Below, in pieces: positions 44,564 through 54,023 of a DNA stretch of 64,000 nucleotides (position 1 is its first letter; every line of letters begins with the position of its first letter). The notes beneath the pieces were generated by a model. That model saw only the letters and a program-made list of their open reading frames with translations, ran no database searches and was not told the origin of the DNA. The translations under genes were made by a program, and so were the position numbers. This DNA comes from Vallitalea pronyensis (lineage in GTDB: Bacteria > Bacillota > Clostridia > Lachnospirales > Vallitaleaceae), in NCBI RefSeq assembly GCF_018141445.1, contig NZ_CP058649.1, forward strand, positions 4,049,001 to 4,113,000, written 5' to 3'.

Positions 44564-47500
44564 TTAAACGTTTCTATAATAATCGATGGTTTCAAAATCA
44601 AGGGACTGTTGCTTTTCTATAAAGGACATCACTTTCATATATTCTCTTAATGTATCCATGCAGGTGAAACAAGGTATACCAATATGTTGAGCATAAGTAC
44701 GCAGCTTAAACCCATCTCGACTCGTATCTTTACCTTTTGTTGGAATATTAAAGATCATGTTAATGTCATTTTTCTTCATTTTTTCTTGAACATGTTCAAT
44801 ATCTGAGCTTATAAGGGTACTTGCCATGCCTTTAGCTGCTAGAAACTCATGGGTACCTTTACTTGCTAGAATATGAAAGCCAAATGCCATAAGGTGTTCA
44901 ATATAAGGCAATGCTTCTTCTTTACTTTCATCATGAATGGATACCAGCACATTACCTTTATCAAAAAACTGATAGCCAGCTCCGACAAAAGCTTTGTAAA
45001 GAGCCTTCTCATAATCACTGTCAATACCTAAGACTTCTCCTGTGGATTTCATCTCCGGTGTTAATGCAACATCCACATCGTTCAGTTTAACAAATGAAAA
45101 TACAGGTGCTTTCACAGCAATCAAGCCAGTGGTACTTGCTAACCCCCTGCCATAGGGTAAATCATTTAACTTATAACCCAATATGACTTCCATAGCAATC
45201 TTAACCATGGGAGTTTTGGTGACTTTGCTTAATATGGGTACTGTTCTTGATGCACGGGGATTCACTTCAATAATGTATACTTGTTCTTCTCTCACAACGA
45301 ATTGAATGTTCATGAGCCCGATGACATCTAAGGCTTTGGCAATCCTTTTTGTATAGGTTATCATTGTATCTATCACTTGATCCGATAGGTTCTGAGGAGG
45401 ATATACACAGAAGCTATCACCTGAATGGACCCCTGTCCGCTCAATATGTTCCATAATACCCGGAATAAGCACATCTTCACCATCGGATATGGCATCCACC
45501 TCAACTTCAACACCTTCAATGTACTCATCAATAAGTACTTGATTATCAGAAGAAATAGCCGCTGCTTCTTCTAAGTATTGAATCAAGTCTTCATCATGGC
45601 GAACCACCATCATGGCTCTTCCTCCGATGACATAAGACGGTCGAATCAGTACAGGATAAGAAATGGCGTTAGCTGTTTTTAATGCCTCATCCATTGAAGA
45701 TACACTACCGCCTTTTGGTCGTGGAATCTCTAATTGGTGTAGTAGTCGGTCAAATCGCTCACGGTCTTCTGCTACATCAATGGAATCCACGGATGTACCA
45801 AGTATTTGCACACCGTTTTTCTCCAATTTAGGTGCAAGGTTTATGGCTGTTTGACCCCCAAATTGGACAATAACGCCCTTAGGTGTTTCTTTTCTGATGA
45901 CATTTAACACATCCTCTATAAAAAGTGGTTCAAAGTAAAGCTTATCGGCAATATCAAAATCCGTACTCACCGTTTCAGGGTTATTGTTAATAATAATGGA
46001 TTCATAACCCAGTTCACGGGTTGCCCACACAGCATGAACAGAACAATAATCAAATTCAATACCTTGACCAATACGAATTGGTCCAGAACCAATGACCAAG
46101 ATTTTTTCCTGTTTGCTAATGACATTTTCATCTTCTTGTTCATAAGTGGAATAATAATACGGCGTATGGGATTCAAATTCTGCAGCACAAGTATCCACCA
46201 TCTTATACACAGGATAGATGCCATGGGCACGGCGAATGGTATCCACCATACCGTGTGACTGACTGGATAATTCTTGTATTTCCACATCTGTAAAGCCCAA
46301 TGCTTCTGCTTTCTCCAATAAGTTTCTGGTTAAGAGATTCGATTGCAATTCGCCTTCTAATTGAACGATGTTGTTGATTTTGTTTAAGAACCATTTGTCA
46401 ACACCTGTAATACCCTGAATGGTATCAGGCGTCATGCCTTTTCTCAGAGCCTCAGCTAACACAAATATTCTCTGATCATCCACCACTTGTAAAGCTTTGA
46501 ATAACTCTTCTCTTGTTAACTTTTCTAATGCCTCTTTACGTAAGCCTGTTTCTTTACCTTCTAGAGAAATGACAGCTTTTAATAATGAACTCTCAAATGT
46601 TCGGTCAATGGCCATGACTTCCCCAGTTGCTTTCATGGCTGTACCTAACTTCCTATTGGCATAATCAAACTTGTCAAAAGGCCACTTTGGAATCTTCGTC
46701 ACCACATAATCCAAGGCTGGTTCAAAAGATGCTTTCGTTTTTTTAGTAACAGCGTTATCAATCTCATGAAGGTGTAAACCAATGGCAATCTTCGCAGCTA
46801 TTTTGGCTATAGGGTATCCTGCTGCTTTGGATGCTAGGGCTGAAGAACGACTCACACGAGGGTTAACTTCAATAACAATGTACTCTTTGCTCTCAGGATT
46901 GAGGGCATATTGCACATTACATCCCCCTTCTATTTCTAGCGCTTTTATAATCTTAATGGCTGAACTTCTTAACATATGGTATTCATTATCCGTCAAGGTC
47001 TGAGAAGGTGCAACCACAATACTATCTCCTGTGTGAATGCCCACTGGGTCCATATTCTCCATGTTACAGATAATGATACAGGTATCGTTACTATCACGCA
47101 TGACTTCATATTCAATCTCTTTCCAGCCAGCAACGGATTGCTCTATGAGCACTTGATGAATACGGCTATGCATAAGCCCTGTATGCAAGATATCTTTTAA
47201 TGTATCTTCATCATAAGCAATACCGCCACCAAGGCCACCTAGTGTATAAGCAGGGCGAACAATAACCGGAAAACCGATAATTTTTGAAAAAGCGATGCCA
47301 TCTTCCATGTTGCACACAATTTTACTCTGAGGAATTGGCTCATGTATCTCAATCATAAGATTACGGAAACTTTCACGATCCTCTGCTTTTTTGATGGTTT
47401 CCAAAGATGTTCCAAGTAACGCCACATTGTACTTCTCTAGGATACCAGCTTCCTTAAGCTCGACTGCCATATTCAGTCCTGTTTGACCACCCAAAGTGGG

Positions 47501-47761
47501 TAATATACCGTCTGGTCGTTCTTTATCTATGATATAATCCAGGGCTTCTACTGTAAGTGGTTGTATGTATACTCTATCAGCAATATTATCATCCGTCATA
47601 ATGGTAGCAGGATTACTGTTCACAAGAACCACTTGCACGCCTTCTTCTTTTAATGCTTTACAAGCTTGCGTTCCTGCGTAGTCAAATTCTGCTGCCTGCC
47701 CAATGATAATGGGTCCAGAACCGATGACCAATACCTTTTTTATTGTCATGTCTTTTGGCAC
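44564..47761 (-). CDS. carB: Carbamoyl-phosphate synthase large subunit
   Basis: About 1065 residues. I start it at GTG 47761 (MPKDMTIKKVLVIG), 8-9 nt after AAAGG; the frame opens at GTG 47770, which touches that site. Two ATP-grasp halves are present: VLVIGSGPIIIGQAAEFDYAG with GGQTGLN and GGLGGGIAYDE, and ILVIGSGPIRIGQGIEFDYCS with GGQTAIN and GGRAMMVV. The C-terminal regulatory domain (about 930-1065) ends the protein. It makes carbamoyl phosphate from bicarbonate, ammonia released by CarA, and 2 ATP. As the last gene of argCJBD-carAB, it is tied here to arginine. Confidence 0.97.
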   Translation of the reverse strand: MPKDMTIKKVLVIGSGPIIIGQAAEFDYAGTQACKALKEEGVQVVLVNSNPATIMTDDNIADRVYIQPLTVEALDYIIDKERPDGILPTLGGQTGLNMAVELKEAGILEKYNVALLGTSLETIKKAEDRESFRNLMIEIHEPIPQSKIVCNMEDGIAFSKIIGFPVIVRPAYTLGGLGGGIAYDEDTLKDILHTGLMHSRIHQVLIEQSVAGWKEIEYEVMRDSNDTCIIICNMENMDPVGIHTGDSIVVAPSQTLTDNEYHMLRSSAIKIIKALEIEGGCNVQYALNPESKEYIVIEVNPRVSRSSALASKAAGYPIAKIAAKIAIGLHLHEIDNAVTKKTKASFEPALDYVVTKIPKWPFDKFDYANRKLGTAMKATGEVMAIDRTFESSLLKAVISLEGKETGLRKEALEKLTREELFKALQVVDDQRIFVLAEALRKGMTPDTIQGITGVDKWFLNKINNIVQLEGELQSNLLTRNLLEKAEALGFTDVEIQELSSQSHGMVDTIRRAHGIYPVYKMVDTCAAEFESHTPYYYSTYEQEDENVISKQEKILVIGSGPIRIGQGIEFDYCSVHAVWATRELGYESIIINNNPETVSTDFDIADKLYFEPLFIEDVLNVIRKETPKGVIVQFGGQTAINLAPKLEKNGVQILGTSVDSIDVAEDRERFDRLLHQLEIPRPKGGSVSSMDEALKTANAISYPVLIRPSYVIGGRAMMVVRHDEDLIQYLEEAAAISSDNQVLIDEYIEGVEVEVDAISDGEDVLIPGIMEHIERTGVHSGDSFCVYPPQNLSDQVIDTMITYTKRIAKALDVIGLMNIQFVVREEQVYIIEVNPRASRTVPILSKVTKTPMVKIAMEVILGYKLNDLPYGRGLASTTGLIAVKAPVFSFVKLNDVDVALTPEMKSTGEVLGIDSDYEKALYKAFVGAGYQFFDKGNVLVSIHDESKEEALPYIEHLMAFGFHILASKGTHEFLAAKGMASTLISSDIEHVQEKMKKNDINMIFNIPTKGKDTSRDGFKLRTYAQHIGIPCFTCMDTLREYMKVMSFIEKQQSLDFETIDYYRNV

Positions 47762-47943
47762 ATGTCTCACCCTTTCTTTTATATACGCTATTAGTATGAC
47801 AACATCTCGTCATGTTATGATGTGAATGCTTATATGCGTTTCAATAAAGTTAGTTCGATTATTCTGCTTACTTTTTCTAGGTATATTTACCTTCCCAATA
47901 GGAAAAGTCATAAAGCTTACTTTTTGCTATCTTGCTGTTAACG

Positions 47944-48999
47944 TTATGAAATCCGGTTTAGCCAATCATGAAAAATAGCATGGCAGTCTTCTGGCCCTGG
48001 GCCTTCTTCTGGGTGAAATTGTACGGTATAGATTTGCTGAGGCAGACAATTAAATCCCTCTACCGTATGATCGTTCACGTTCTCAAAAGTCTTGACCATA
48101 TGATTGGTGAAGCTGGATTCATCCACAGCATAGCCATGATTCTGAGAAGATATGAATACTTTATTGGTTTGTAATTCAATAACTGGATGATTGCTGCCCC
48201 GATGACCAAATTTCAACTTGTATGTATCACCACCAAGTGCCAAAGCTAAAATCTGATGACCCAGACATATCCCCCAGATTGGCAATTTTCCAATAAGGGC
48301 TTTTGCCGTCTCAATGGGCTTTACTGCATCCTTGGGATCACCTGGTCCGTTAGAAAATAATAAAGCATCTAAATTAAACTGCATGATGGTATCCACAGGG
48401 GTATCCTGAGGAAAAACATGTATATCGCAACCAAGGTTTCTTAACTGTTTTATGATGCCTCGCTTAACACCTAGGTCTATAACACCTATCTTCTTCCCTT
48501 GTCCCCCTATATGTTCAACGTTTTTGATAGATACTTGTTCCACCACATTGGTAGGTAAGGGGTATTCTGCCACCTGTTGAAGCAGTTCTTCATGATTGAT
48601 GTCCGTTGTTACCATGCATTTCATGGTGCCTCGGGTACGAATTTTTTTCGTTAGCATTCTGGTATCAATACCGTAAATACCTGGAATATTGTGTTTAACC
48701 AAATAGTTGTGTATATTTTCTTTGCACTGCCAATGATGAGGTATGGGATCATAACTCTTTACCACAAGGGCAGACACTTGAATCTCACTGGATTCCATAT
48801 CTTCATCATTAATACCATAATTACCGATTAGAGGGTAGGTCAACATGACCACCTGCCCTTTATATGAGGGATCTGTTAGAATCTCCGTATAACCCGTCAT
48901 CCCAGTATTAAATACCAATTCACCTATGACGGTGGTTGTCGCTCCAAAACTTTTCCCTGTTAATACCGTGCCATCTTCAAGTACTAATAAAGCATCCAC
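47944..48999 (-). CDS. carA: Carbamoyl-phosphate synthase small subunit (glutaminase)
   Basis: A 351-residue protein that starts at GTG 48999 with AGGAGG 6 nt upstream. N-terminal CarA domain (EDGTVLTGKSFGA, GMTGYTEILTDPSYKGQVV). Class I glutamine amidotransferase domain with the nucleophile in PIWGICLGHQILALALGG and His/Glu in YTVQFHPEEGPGPED. It supplies ammonia to CarB. It follows argD by 86 bp; the 182-bp gap to carB holds only weak hairpins. Confidence 0.97.
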   Translation of the reverse strand: MDALLVLEDGTVLTGKSFGATTTVIGELVFNTGMTGYTEILTDPSYKGQVVMLTYPLIGNYGINDEDMESSEIQVSALVVKSYDPIPHHWQCKENIHNYLVKHNIPGIYGIDTRMLTKKIRTRGTMKCMVTTDINHEELLQQVAEYPLPTNVVEQVSIKNVEHIGGQGKKIGVIDLGVKRGIIKQLRNLGCDIHVFPQDTPVDTIMQFNLDALLFSNGPGDPKDAVKPIETAKALIGKLPIWGICLGHQILALALGGDTYKLKFGHRGSNHPVIELQTNKVFISSQNHGYAVDESSFTNHMVKTFENVNDHTVEGFNCLPQQIYTVQFHPEEGPGPEDCHAIFHDWLNRIS

Positions 49000-49085
49000 C
49001 TCATCCCTCCTTTCACAATTTCATCCATATACTTTCGCATATTTATTCACTATATCCTTTTGGTTATCTTATGGATAACCATTAT

Positions 49086-50273
49086 TTATCCTATCTCGCT
49101 CATGACCTCTTCTAAAATTGTGACCATGAAATCGATCTCTTTCTCTTCTACAATTAGTGGTGGTACAAACCTTATAATCTTCTCACCAGAGCCTACTAAG
49201 AGTAATCCCTTAGCCATGCACCCTAGAATAATTTCTTTAACAGGTTTATTCATTTCCATGCCTAACATTAAACCGTGCCCACGTACTTCTATAATATCGT
49301 TAAACTTCTCTTGTAAATTTGTCAGTTGCGCCTTCAGGTAAGTGCCCTTTTTTCTTACTTGTTCTAATAGAGTCTCCTGTCCTACTACTTCTAAGACAAC
49401 CTTTGCTCCAGCACATACAAGGGCATTACCACCATAAGTGGAAGCATGATCACCTGGAGAAAATCCTTCTGCAACTTTCTTAGAAGCCATAATAGCTCCA
49501 ATAGGTACACCTCCACCAAGTCCTTTTGCAAGGGCTACGATATCTGGTTCAATACCATATCGTTGATAGGCAAACATATATCCCGTACGTCCAACGCCGC
49601 ATTGCACTTCATCCAACATCAATAGGACATTATTTTTCTTACATAACTTTGAAACTTCTTGTAAATAATCTTTTTCAGCAGGTCGAATGCCGCCTTCCCC
49701 CTGTATAGGCTCTATTAAAACAGCACATGTCTTATCATTCATTGCTTCTTGTAGGGACTCTATATCGTTGTATTCGCAATGCTTAATTCCTGGCAACAAT
49801 GGGGATAAACCCTTTTGATACTTAAGCTGTCCTGTTGCGGTTACGGCACCATAGGTACGTCCGTGAAAGGAATTATTCATGGCAATGATCTCCACTTTAT
49901 CAGGACCAAGGTATTTTCCAGCATATTTTCTAGCCAGTTTCATAGCACCTTCAACGGCTTCTGCACCACTGTTGCAAAAGAAAATCTTATCAAGGCCGCT
50001 TAACTTTACCAATAACTCAGCAGCTTCTACAGCAGGCTCATTCCAATACAGATTGGAGCAATGGGTTAATTTATCCACTTGGTCTTTCAGAGCCTTTTGC
50101 AAACCTGCATGATTATAGCCTAGACCATTTACAGCGATTCCCGCTACAAAATCCAAATACTTGTTACCTTCTTGGTCATAGACATAAACACCATCACCTT
50201 TTTCCAAAACAATAGGAAACTGAGCATAAGTATTCATGAATACTTCCTTACCTCTATCCATAACTGATAGCAT
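49086..50273 (-). CDS. argD: Acetylornithine aminotransferase
   Basis: A 395-residue PLP enzyme, fold type I. FCNSGAEAVEGAMKLARKY, NSFHGRTYGAVTATGQ, LMLDEVQCGVGRTGYMFAYQRYG, and the PLP lysine in IVALAKGLGGGVPIG are visible. It converts N-acetylglutamate semialdehyde to N-acetylornithine. The ATG at 50273 has AGGAG 10 nt upstream; 22 bp separate it from argB. Context rules out a role as another omega-aminotransferase. Confidence 0.96.
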   Translation of the reverse strand: MLSVMDRGKEVFMNTYAQFPIVLEKGDGVYVYDQEGNKYLDFVAGIAVNGLGYNHAGLQKALKDQVDKLTHCSNLYWNEPAVEAAELLVKLSGLDKIFFCNSGAEAVEGAMKLARKYAGKYLGPDKVEIIAMNNSFHGRTYGAVTATGQLKYQKGLSPLLPGIKHCEYNDIESLQEAMNDKTCAVLIEPIQGEGGIRPAEKDYLQEVSKLCKKNNVLLMLDEVQCGVGRTGYMFAYQRYGIEPDIVALAKGLGGGVPIGAIMASKKVAEGFSPGDHASTYGGNALVCAGAKVVLEVVGQETLLEQVRKKGTYLKAQLTNLQEKFNDIIEVRGHGLMLGMEMNKPVKEIILGCMAKGLLLVGSGEKIIRFVPPLIVEEKEIDFMVTILEEVMSEIG

Positions 50274-50295
50274 ATCATCACTTCTCCTCTCTATC

Positions 50296-51156
50296 TCAAC
50301 TTAGAAACATGGTTCCAATACCTTTTTTAGTAAAAACCTCTAGAAGTACACTGTGCTCTAAACGTCCATCTAAAATATGTACACGCTTAACACCCTGCTT
50401 AATCCCCCAAGCGCAGCACTCTGCCTTAGGAATCATCCCACCACTGATGATATCTTCATCGATCAACTTGGGTACATCTTGTACGGGAATACGTGATATA
50501 AGGGATGCGCTGTCTTTCACATCTCTTAAAATACCTTCAACATCTGTTAAGAAAATAAGTTTCTCTGCTGATAAGGCTCCAGCAATGGCACTGGCTGCAT
50601 AATCTGCATTAATGTTATAGGTATCACCTTGATCGTCCGTACCTACTGGCGCAATCACAGGAATAAAATCATGGTTGAGCAAGGTCTCAATAAGACCCGT
50701 ATTCACCTTATCAATATCCCCTACATAACCCACATCATAACCATCAATCTCTTTCTTGGATACCTTCAACGTCTTTGCATCCTTACCACTGATGCCAACA
50801 GCATCCAAATCATGATTCTGTATCAACTGAACAATATCCTTATTCACCTTACCGGACAATACCATCTCTGCAACCTCAGCCGTCTCTAAATCCGTTACAC
50901 GAAGCCCATTCACAAACAAGCTCTCCTTACCAATCTTGCTGAGCATAGCACTAATCTCCTTACCACCACCATGAACAATCACAGGCTTAAGCCCAACCAA
51001 CTTCATCAACACAATATCCTGTATCACAGAAGCCTTAATCCTCTCATCCACCATGGCACTCCCACCATACTTAATCACAACAATCTTACCACTAAATTCC
51101 TTAATATATGGCAACGCCTCCACAAGCACCTTAGCCTTCTCAATATATTCCTGCAT
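50296..51156 (-). CDS. argB: N-acetylglutamate kinase
   Basis: A 286-residue amino-acid kinase: IVVIKYGGSAM, VIVHGGGKEISAML, and VNGLRVTDLETAEVAEMVLSGKVNKDIV are present, as is the C-terminal GGMIPKAECCAWGIKQGVKRVHILDGR typical of the longer, arginine-inhibited form. AGGAGG lies 9 nt before the ATG. Its 5' two-thirds uses almost only G- or T-ending codons (Lys AAG rather than AAA), unlike the A-ending usage of carB and the argJ start. The large palindrome lies 122 bp upstream of its start. Confidence 0.96.
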   Translation of the reverse strand: MQEYIEKAKVLVEALPYIKEFSGKIVVIKYGGSAMVDERIKASVIQDIVLMKLVGLKPVIVHGGGKEISAMLSKIGKESLFVNGLRVTDLETAEVAEMVLSGKVNKDIVQLIQNHDLDAVGISGKDAKTLKVSKKEIDGYDVGYVGDIDKVNTGLIETLLNHDFIPVIAPVGTDDQGDTYNINADYAASAIAGALSAEKLIFLTDVEGILRDVKDSASLISRIPVQDVPKLIDEDIISGGMIPKAECCAWGIKQGVKRVHILDGRLEHSVLLEVFTKKGIGTMFLS

Positions 51157-51278
51157 CCAACACGCCTCCTATCTCTCAAGTCTATGGTCATCACTTAACA
51201 CACTCTAAGTCTTAACCATACACTCACTTGATATATACCCTTTTCCAATTGTTACCACTAGCCCAACTCACCAGCCCA

Positions 51279-51475
51279 GTCCATGTATAGGTATGTCAAT
51301 AGCGTGAAGTTTGACAATTTGTTAGTACGACTTAGTAAGCGGCGAGCAATAGGACGTTAAAAACCTTATCTGTCTGACTAACAGGAGTTATAAGGTTTAG
51401 TCCTATTGCTCAGAGCGCACTTAGACGTACTTCAAATTGTCAACCTGAACGAAATTGCCATACCTATACATGGAC
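51279..51475. repeat. 197-bp imperfect palindrome with 17-bp perfect terminal inverted repeats (MITE-like)
   Basis: The ends are perfect inverted repeats starting GTCCATGTATAGGTATG (51279-51295 and 51459-51475). Inside, further matching blocks fold back: TTGACAATTTG / CAAATTGTCAA, AGCAATAGGAC / GTCCTATTGCT, AACCTTAT / ATAAGGTT, with a CTGT...ACAG tip. It has no coding capacity and sits between argJ and argB in the same operon, so the mRNA must form a giant hairpin. I see no clear target-site duplication. Confidence 0.85.
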
Positions 51476-51519
51476 GCCGTCTTGCACTACCCAACCACTA
51501 AACAATTATTAAAGATACA

Positions 51520-52740
51520 TCAAGTCCTATACTCCCCATTAATCCTCACATACTCATAACTCAAATCACAACCCCAAGCCTTAGCCCCCTCCATACCTTC
51601 CTGCAACACAATCTCCACACCAATGTTCCTCTCACTCATAATCTCCGAAGCCTTCTCCTCACTAAACCGAATAGGAACACCCTGATCAACCAACAGAATC
51701 GTCCCTTTATCACTGCTATAACACAAACTCACTTTATTCGGGTCAAACGTAACGCCCGCATAACCCATCGCACATAAAATCCTTCCCCAATTGGCATCCT
51801 CTCCAAAAAATGCCGTCTTAACCAGATTCGATGTAATCACCGATTTGCTTAACAACCTTGCATCTTCCTTGCACTTGGCACCTTTTACGGATACTTCAAT
51901 ACACTTGGTTACACCTTCACCATCAGCTACAATTAACTTGGCTAACGTCTCATTTAGTTCATGGAGTGCTTCTTTAAATACCGTATAATCTTCTCCAACA
52001 CAATCAATGATTGGGTTATCTGCCTGCCCATTTGCAAGCGCTAAGACCATATCATTAGTACTGGTATCACCATCCACAGAAATCATGTTATACGTATCCT
52101 CTACAGTCTCTGCTAAAGCCTGTCTAAACAGTTTTTGTGTGATGTTAACATCTGTGGTAATAAAGGATAACATGGTCGCCATATTAGGGTGTATCATACC
52201 TGACCCTTTTGCCATACCGCCTATGGTTACCTCTTTTCCGCCTATATGCATCACCACAGCTAACTCTTTTGTATAGGTATCCGTTGTAAGAATAGCATGG
52301 GCCGCATGATTTCCAGCTTCTAATGTACTACTCATGGTCCCAACTAAGTCATGAATGCCCTGACTGATTTTATCAATAGGAAGGGGAACACCAATGACAC
52401 CTGTTGAGGCCACTAATACTTCTTCCTCCTGTATGTTCAATACATCTGCTGTGGTTACAGCCATTTTCTTCGCATCCATCATGCCCTGCTCACCTGTACA
52501 CGCATTGGCATTTCCACTGTTTACCACAATGGCTTTTATATCTTTCTCCATATCGTAGACAGCTTTATTCCATAGCACAGGGGCTGCTTTCACTTGATTT
52601 GTGGTAAATACTGCAGCCATATGGGCTGGTTTGATACTTTGCAATAGTGCAAGATCTTTATTTTTACGCTTTGCACCGCAATGACCACCAGTTGCCAGGT
52701 AACCTTTTGCTGCCGTTACACCGCCTTTTATTATCTTCAT
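51520..52740 (-). CDS. argJ: Bifunctional ornithine acetyltransferase/N-acetylglutamate synthase
   Basis: About 406 residues from the ATG at 52740, preceded by GGAAGGTG; the frame opens at 52761. The N-terminal MKIIKGGVTAAKGYLATGGHCG is typical. The self-cleavage site is present in MIHPNMATMLSFITTD (the Thr after AT-x starts the beta chain). It recycles the acetyl group from acetylornithine to glutamate. The last ~90 codons (51520-51800) switch to G/T-ending codons, mirroring argB across the palindrome. Gap to argC 41 bp. Confidence 0.96.
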   Translation of the reverse strand: MKIIKGGVTAAKGYLATGGHCGAKRKNKDLALLQSIKPAHMAAVFTTNQVKAAPVLWNKAVYDMEKDIKAIVVNSGNANACTGEQGMMDAKKMAVTTADVLNIQEEEVLVASTGVIGVPLPIDKISQGIHDLVGTMSSTLEAGNHAAHAILTTDTYTKELAVVMHIGGKEVTIGGMAKGSGMIHPNMATMLSFITTDVNITQKLFRQALAETVEDTYNMISVDGDTSTNDMVLALANGQADNPIIDCVGEDYTVFKEALHELNETLAKLIVADGEGVTKCIEVSVKGAKCKEDARLLSKSVITSNLVKTAFFGEDANWGRILCAMGYAGVTFDPNKVSLCYSSDKGTILLVDQGVPIRFSEEKASEIMSERNIGVEIVLQEGMEGAKAWGCDLSYEYVRINGEYRT

Positions 52741-52781
52741 CTTATTCACCTTCCTCTTCATATTGCCTTAACGCTCTCATT

Positions 52782-53822
52782 CTAGATTGGAAAGGCTGGT
52801 ATCATGTTGATACCTGTATCTTCTTCTAAACCAAAGAGTATATTCATGTTTTGTACAGCTTGCCCTGCTGCACCTTTTATTAGGTTATCAATTGCACCTA
52901 GTAAAATAATTCTTCCTGTTCTTTCATCGATTTCAAAATTGATATCACAGTAGTTAGAACCTTTCACCCATTTCGTTTCCGGGAATATCCCTTGTGGCAG
53001 TAAACGGACAAATTTTTCTTCATGATAATACTGCTCATAGACTGCTTTGATGTCGTCATACGTATATCCTTTTAATAGCTTGGCATAAGCTGTGACAAGT
53101 ATACCCCTATTCATGGGTACAAGATGTGGTGTAAAGGATAGAGTTACTTCCTGTTCATCATCTGACAGTGCCTGCTCAATTTCTGGTGTATGGCGATGGG
53201 CTGCAATTTTATAGGCTTTGATGGTTTCATTACATTCTGTAAAATGTGTGCCAAGGTGAAGTGCTCGACCTGCTCCTGATACACCAGACTTGGCATCAAT
53301 AATGATGGATGTGACATCAATCATCTTTTCTTTTACTAACGGTGCTAGGGTCAAAATACTGCATGTTGTATAACAACCTGGGTTCCCTATTAACGTTGAT
53401 TGCTTAATTGCATCACGATTTAATTCACATAGACCATAAACAGCCTGCTTTAATAAATCTGGACTTCCATGGCTTACACCATACCATTTTTCATAAGTCG
53501 CCTGACTTTTTAATCGATAATCCGCCCCTAAGTCAATAACTTTTGTATCCTTTAATATGGATGCTGTTAATTGATTAGATGCTATCCCATGAGGCAAAGC
53601 GATAAACAATACATCCACTTCTTTTGCCATATGAGCCATGTCTAATGCTTGGCAAGACTTGGATGTAATCCCCATAAAATTACCATAAATTTGATGAAAT
53701 GATTTATCTTTATAGGTCTTTGATGTAATGGCTTCTATTTCACACTCAGGGTGCTGAACCAATAGTCGCATTAATTCTTGACCTGCATACCCTGAAGCTC
53801 CGATTATTCCAGCTTTTATCAT
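52782..53822 (-). CDS. argC: N-acetyl-gamma-glutamyl-phosphate reductase
   Basis: A 346-residue protein. NADP motif GIIGASGYAGQELMRLL, then the catalytic Cys in LIGNPGCYTTCSILTLAPL and the His region KIAAHRHTPEIEQAL. It reduces acetylglutamyl phosphate to the semialdehyde. First gene of the argC-J-B-D-carA-carB operon; GAGGTGGTATT precedes the ATG. Two ARG-type boxes lie immediately upstream. Confidence 0.97.
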   Translation of the reverse strand: MIKAGIIGASGYAGQELMRLLVQHPECEIEAITSKTYKDKSFHQIYGNFMGITSKSCQALDMAHMAKEVDVLFIALPHGIASNQLTASILKDTKVIDLGADYRLKSQATYEKWYGVSHGSPDLLKQAVYGLCELNRDAIKQSTLIGNPGCYTTCSILTLAPLVKEKMIDVTSIIIDAKSGVSGAGRALHLGTHFTECNETIKAYKIAAHRHTPEIEQALSDDEQEVTLSFTPHLVPMNRGILVTAYAKLLKGYTYDDIKAVYEQYYHEEKFVRLLPQGIFPETKWVKGSNYCDINFEIDERTGRIILLGAIDNLIKGAAGQAVQNMNILFGLEEDTGINMIPAFPI

Positions 53823-53840
53823 AATACCACCTCTATACTT

Positions 53841-53875
53841 TTTAATAATTATACATTATAATTAATAATTATGCA
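53841..53875 (-). promoter_or_regulatory. Tandem ARG-type boxes before argC
   Basis: Minus strand: TGTATAATTATTAAA (53841-53855) and TGCATAATTATTAAT (53861-53875), start points 20 bp apart. The same 15-mer pair with the same pitch precedes argG. They resemble ArgR/AhrC half-site pairs (TGAAT...ATTCA). The rest of the gap to 54023 holds the divergent cls promoter. Confidence 0.72.
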
Positions 53876-54023
53876 ATAGGTTTTATAAATATACATACAC
53901 TTTTTTGGGTATCCTATTAATAGATTAACTTTAATTCATAAAACCCTTGCTTGTCAGTGTTTCTTAGTGTACAATATCTTATATTTATAATCTAATCACG
54001 AACAATATTAAGGGGGGTAATAT

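Noticed and set aside
44459..44650. Plus-strand 63-codon frame after carB
   Set aside because: It overlaps the carB 3' end in antisense and lacks a ribosome site.
50650..51800. Diversity-generating retroelement or other A-specific mutagenesis
   Set aside because: No reverse transcriptase or template repeat is seen, and changes appear mainly synonymous across two conserved enzymes.
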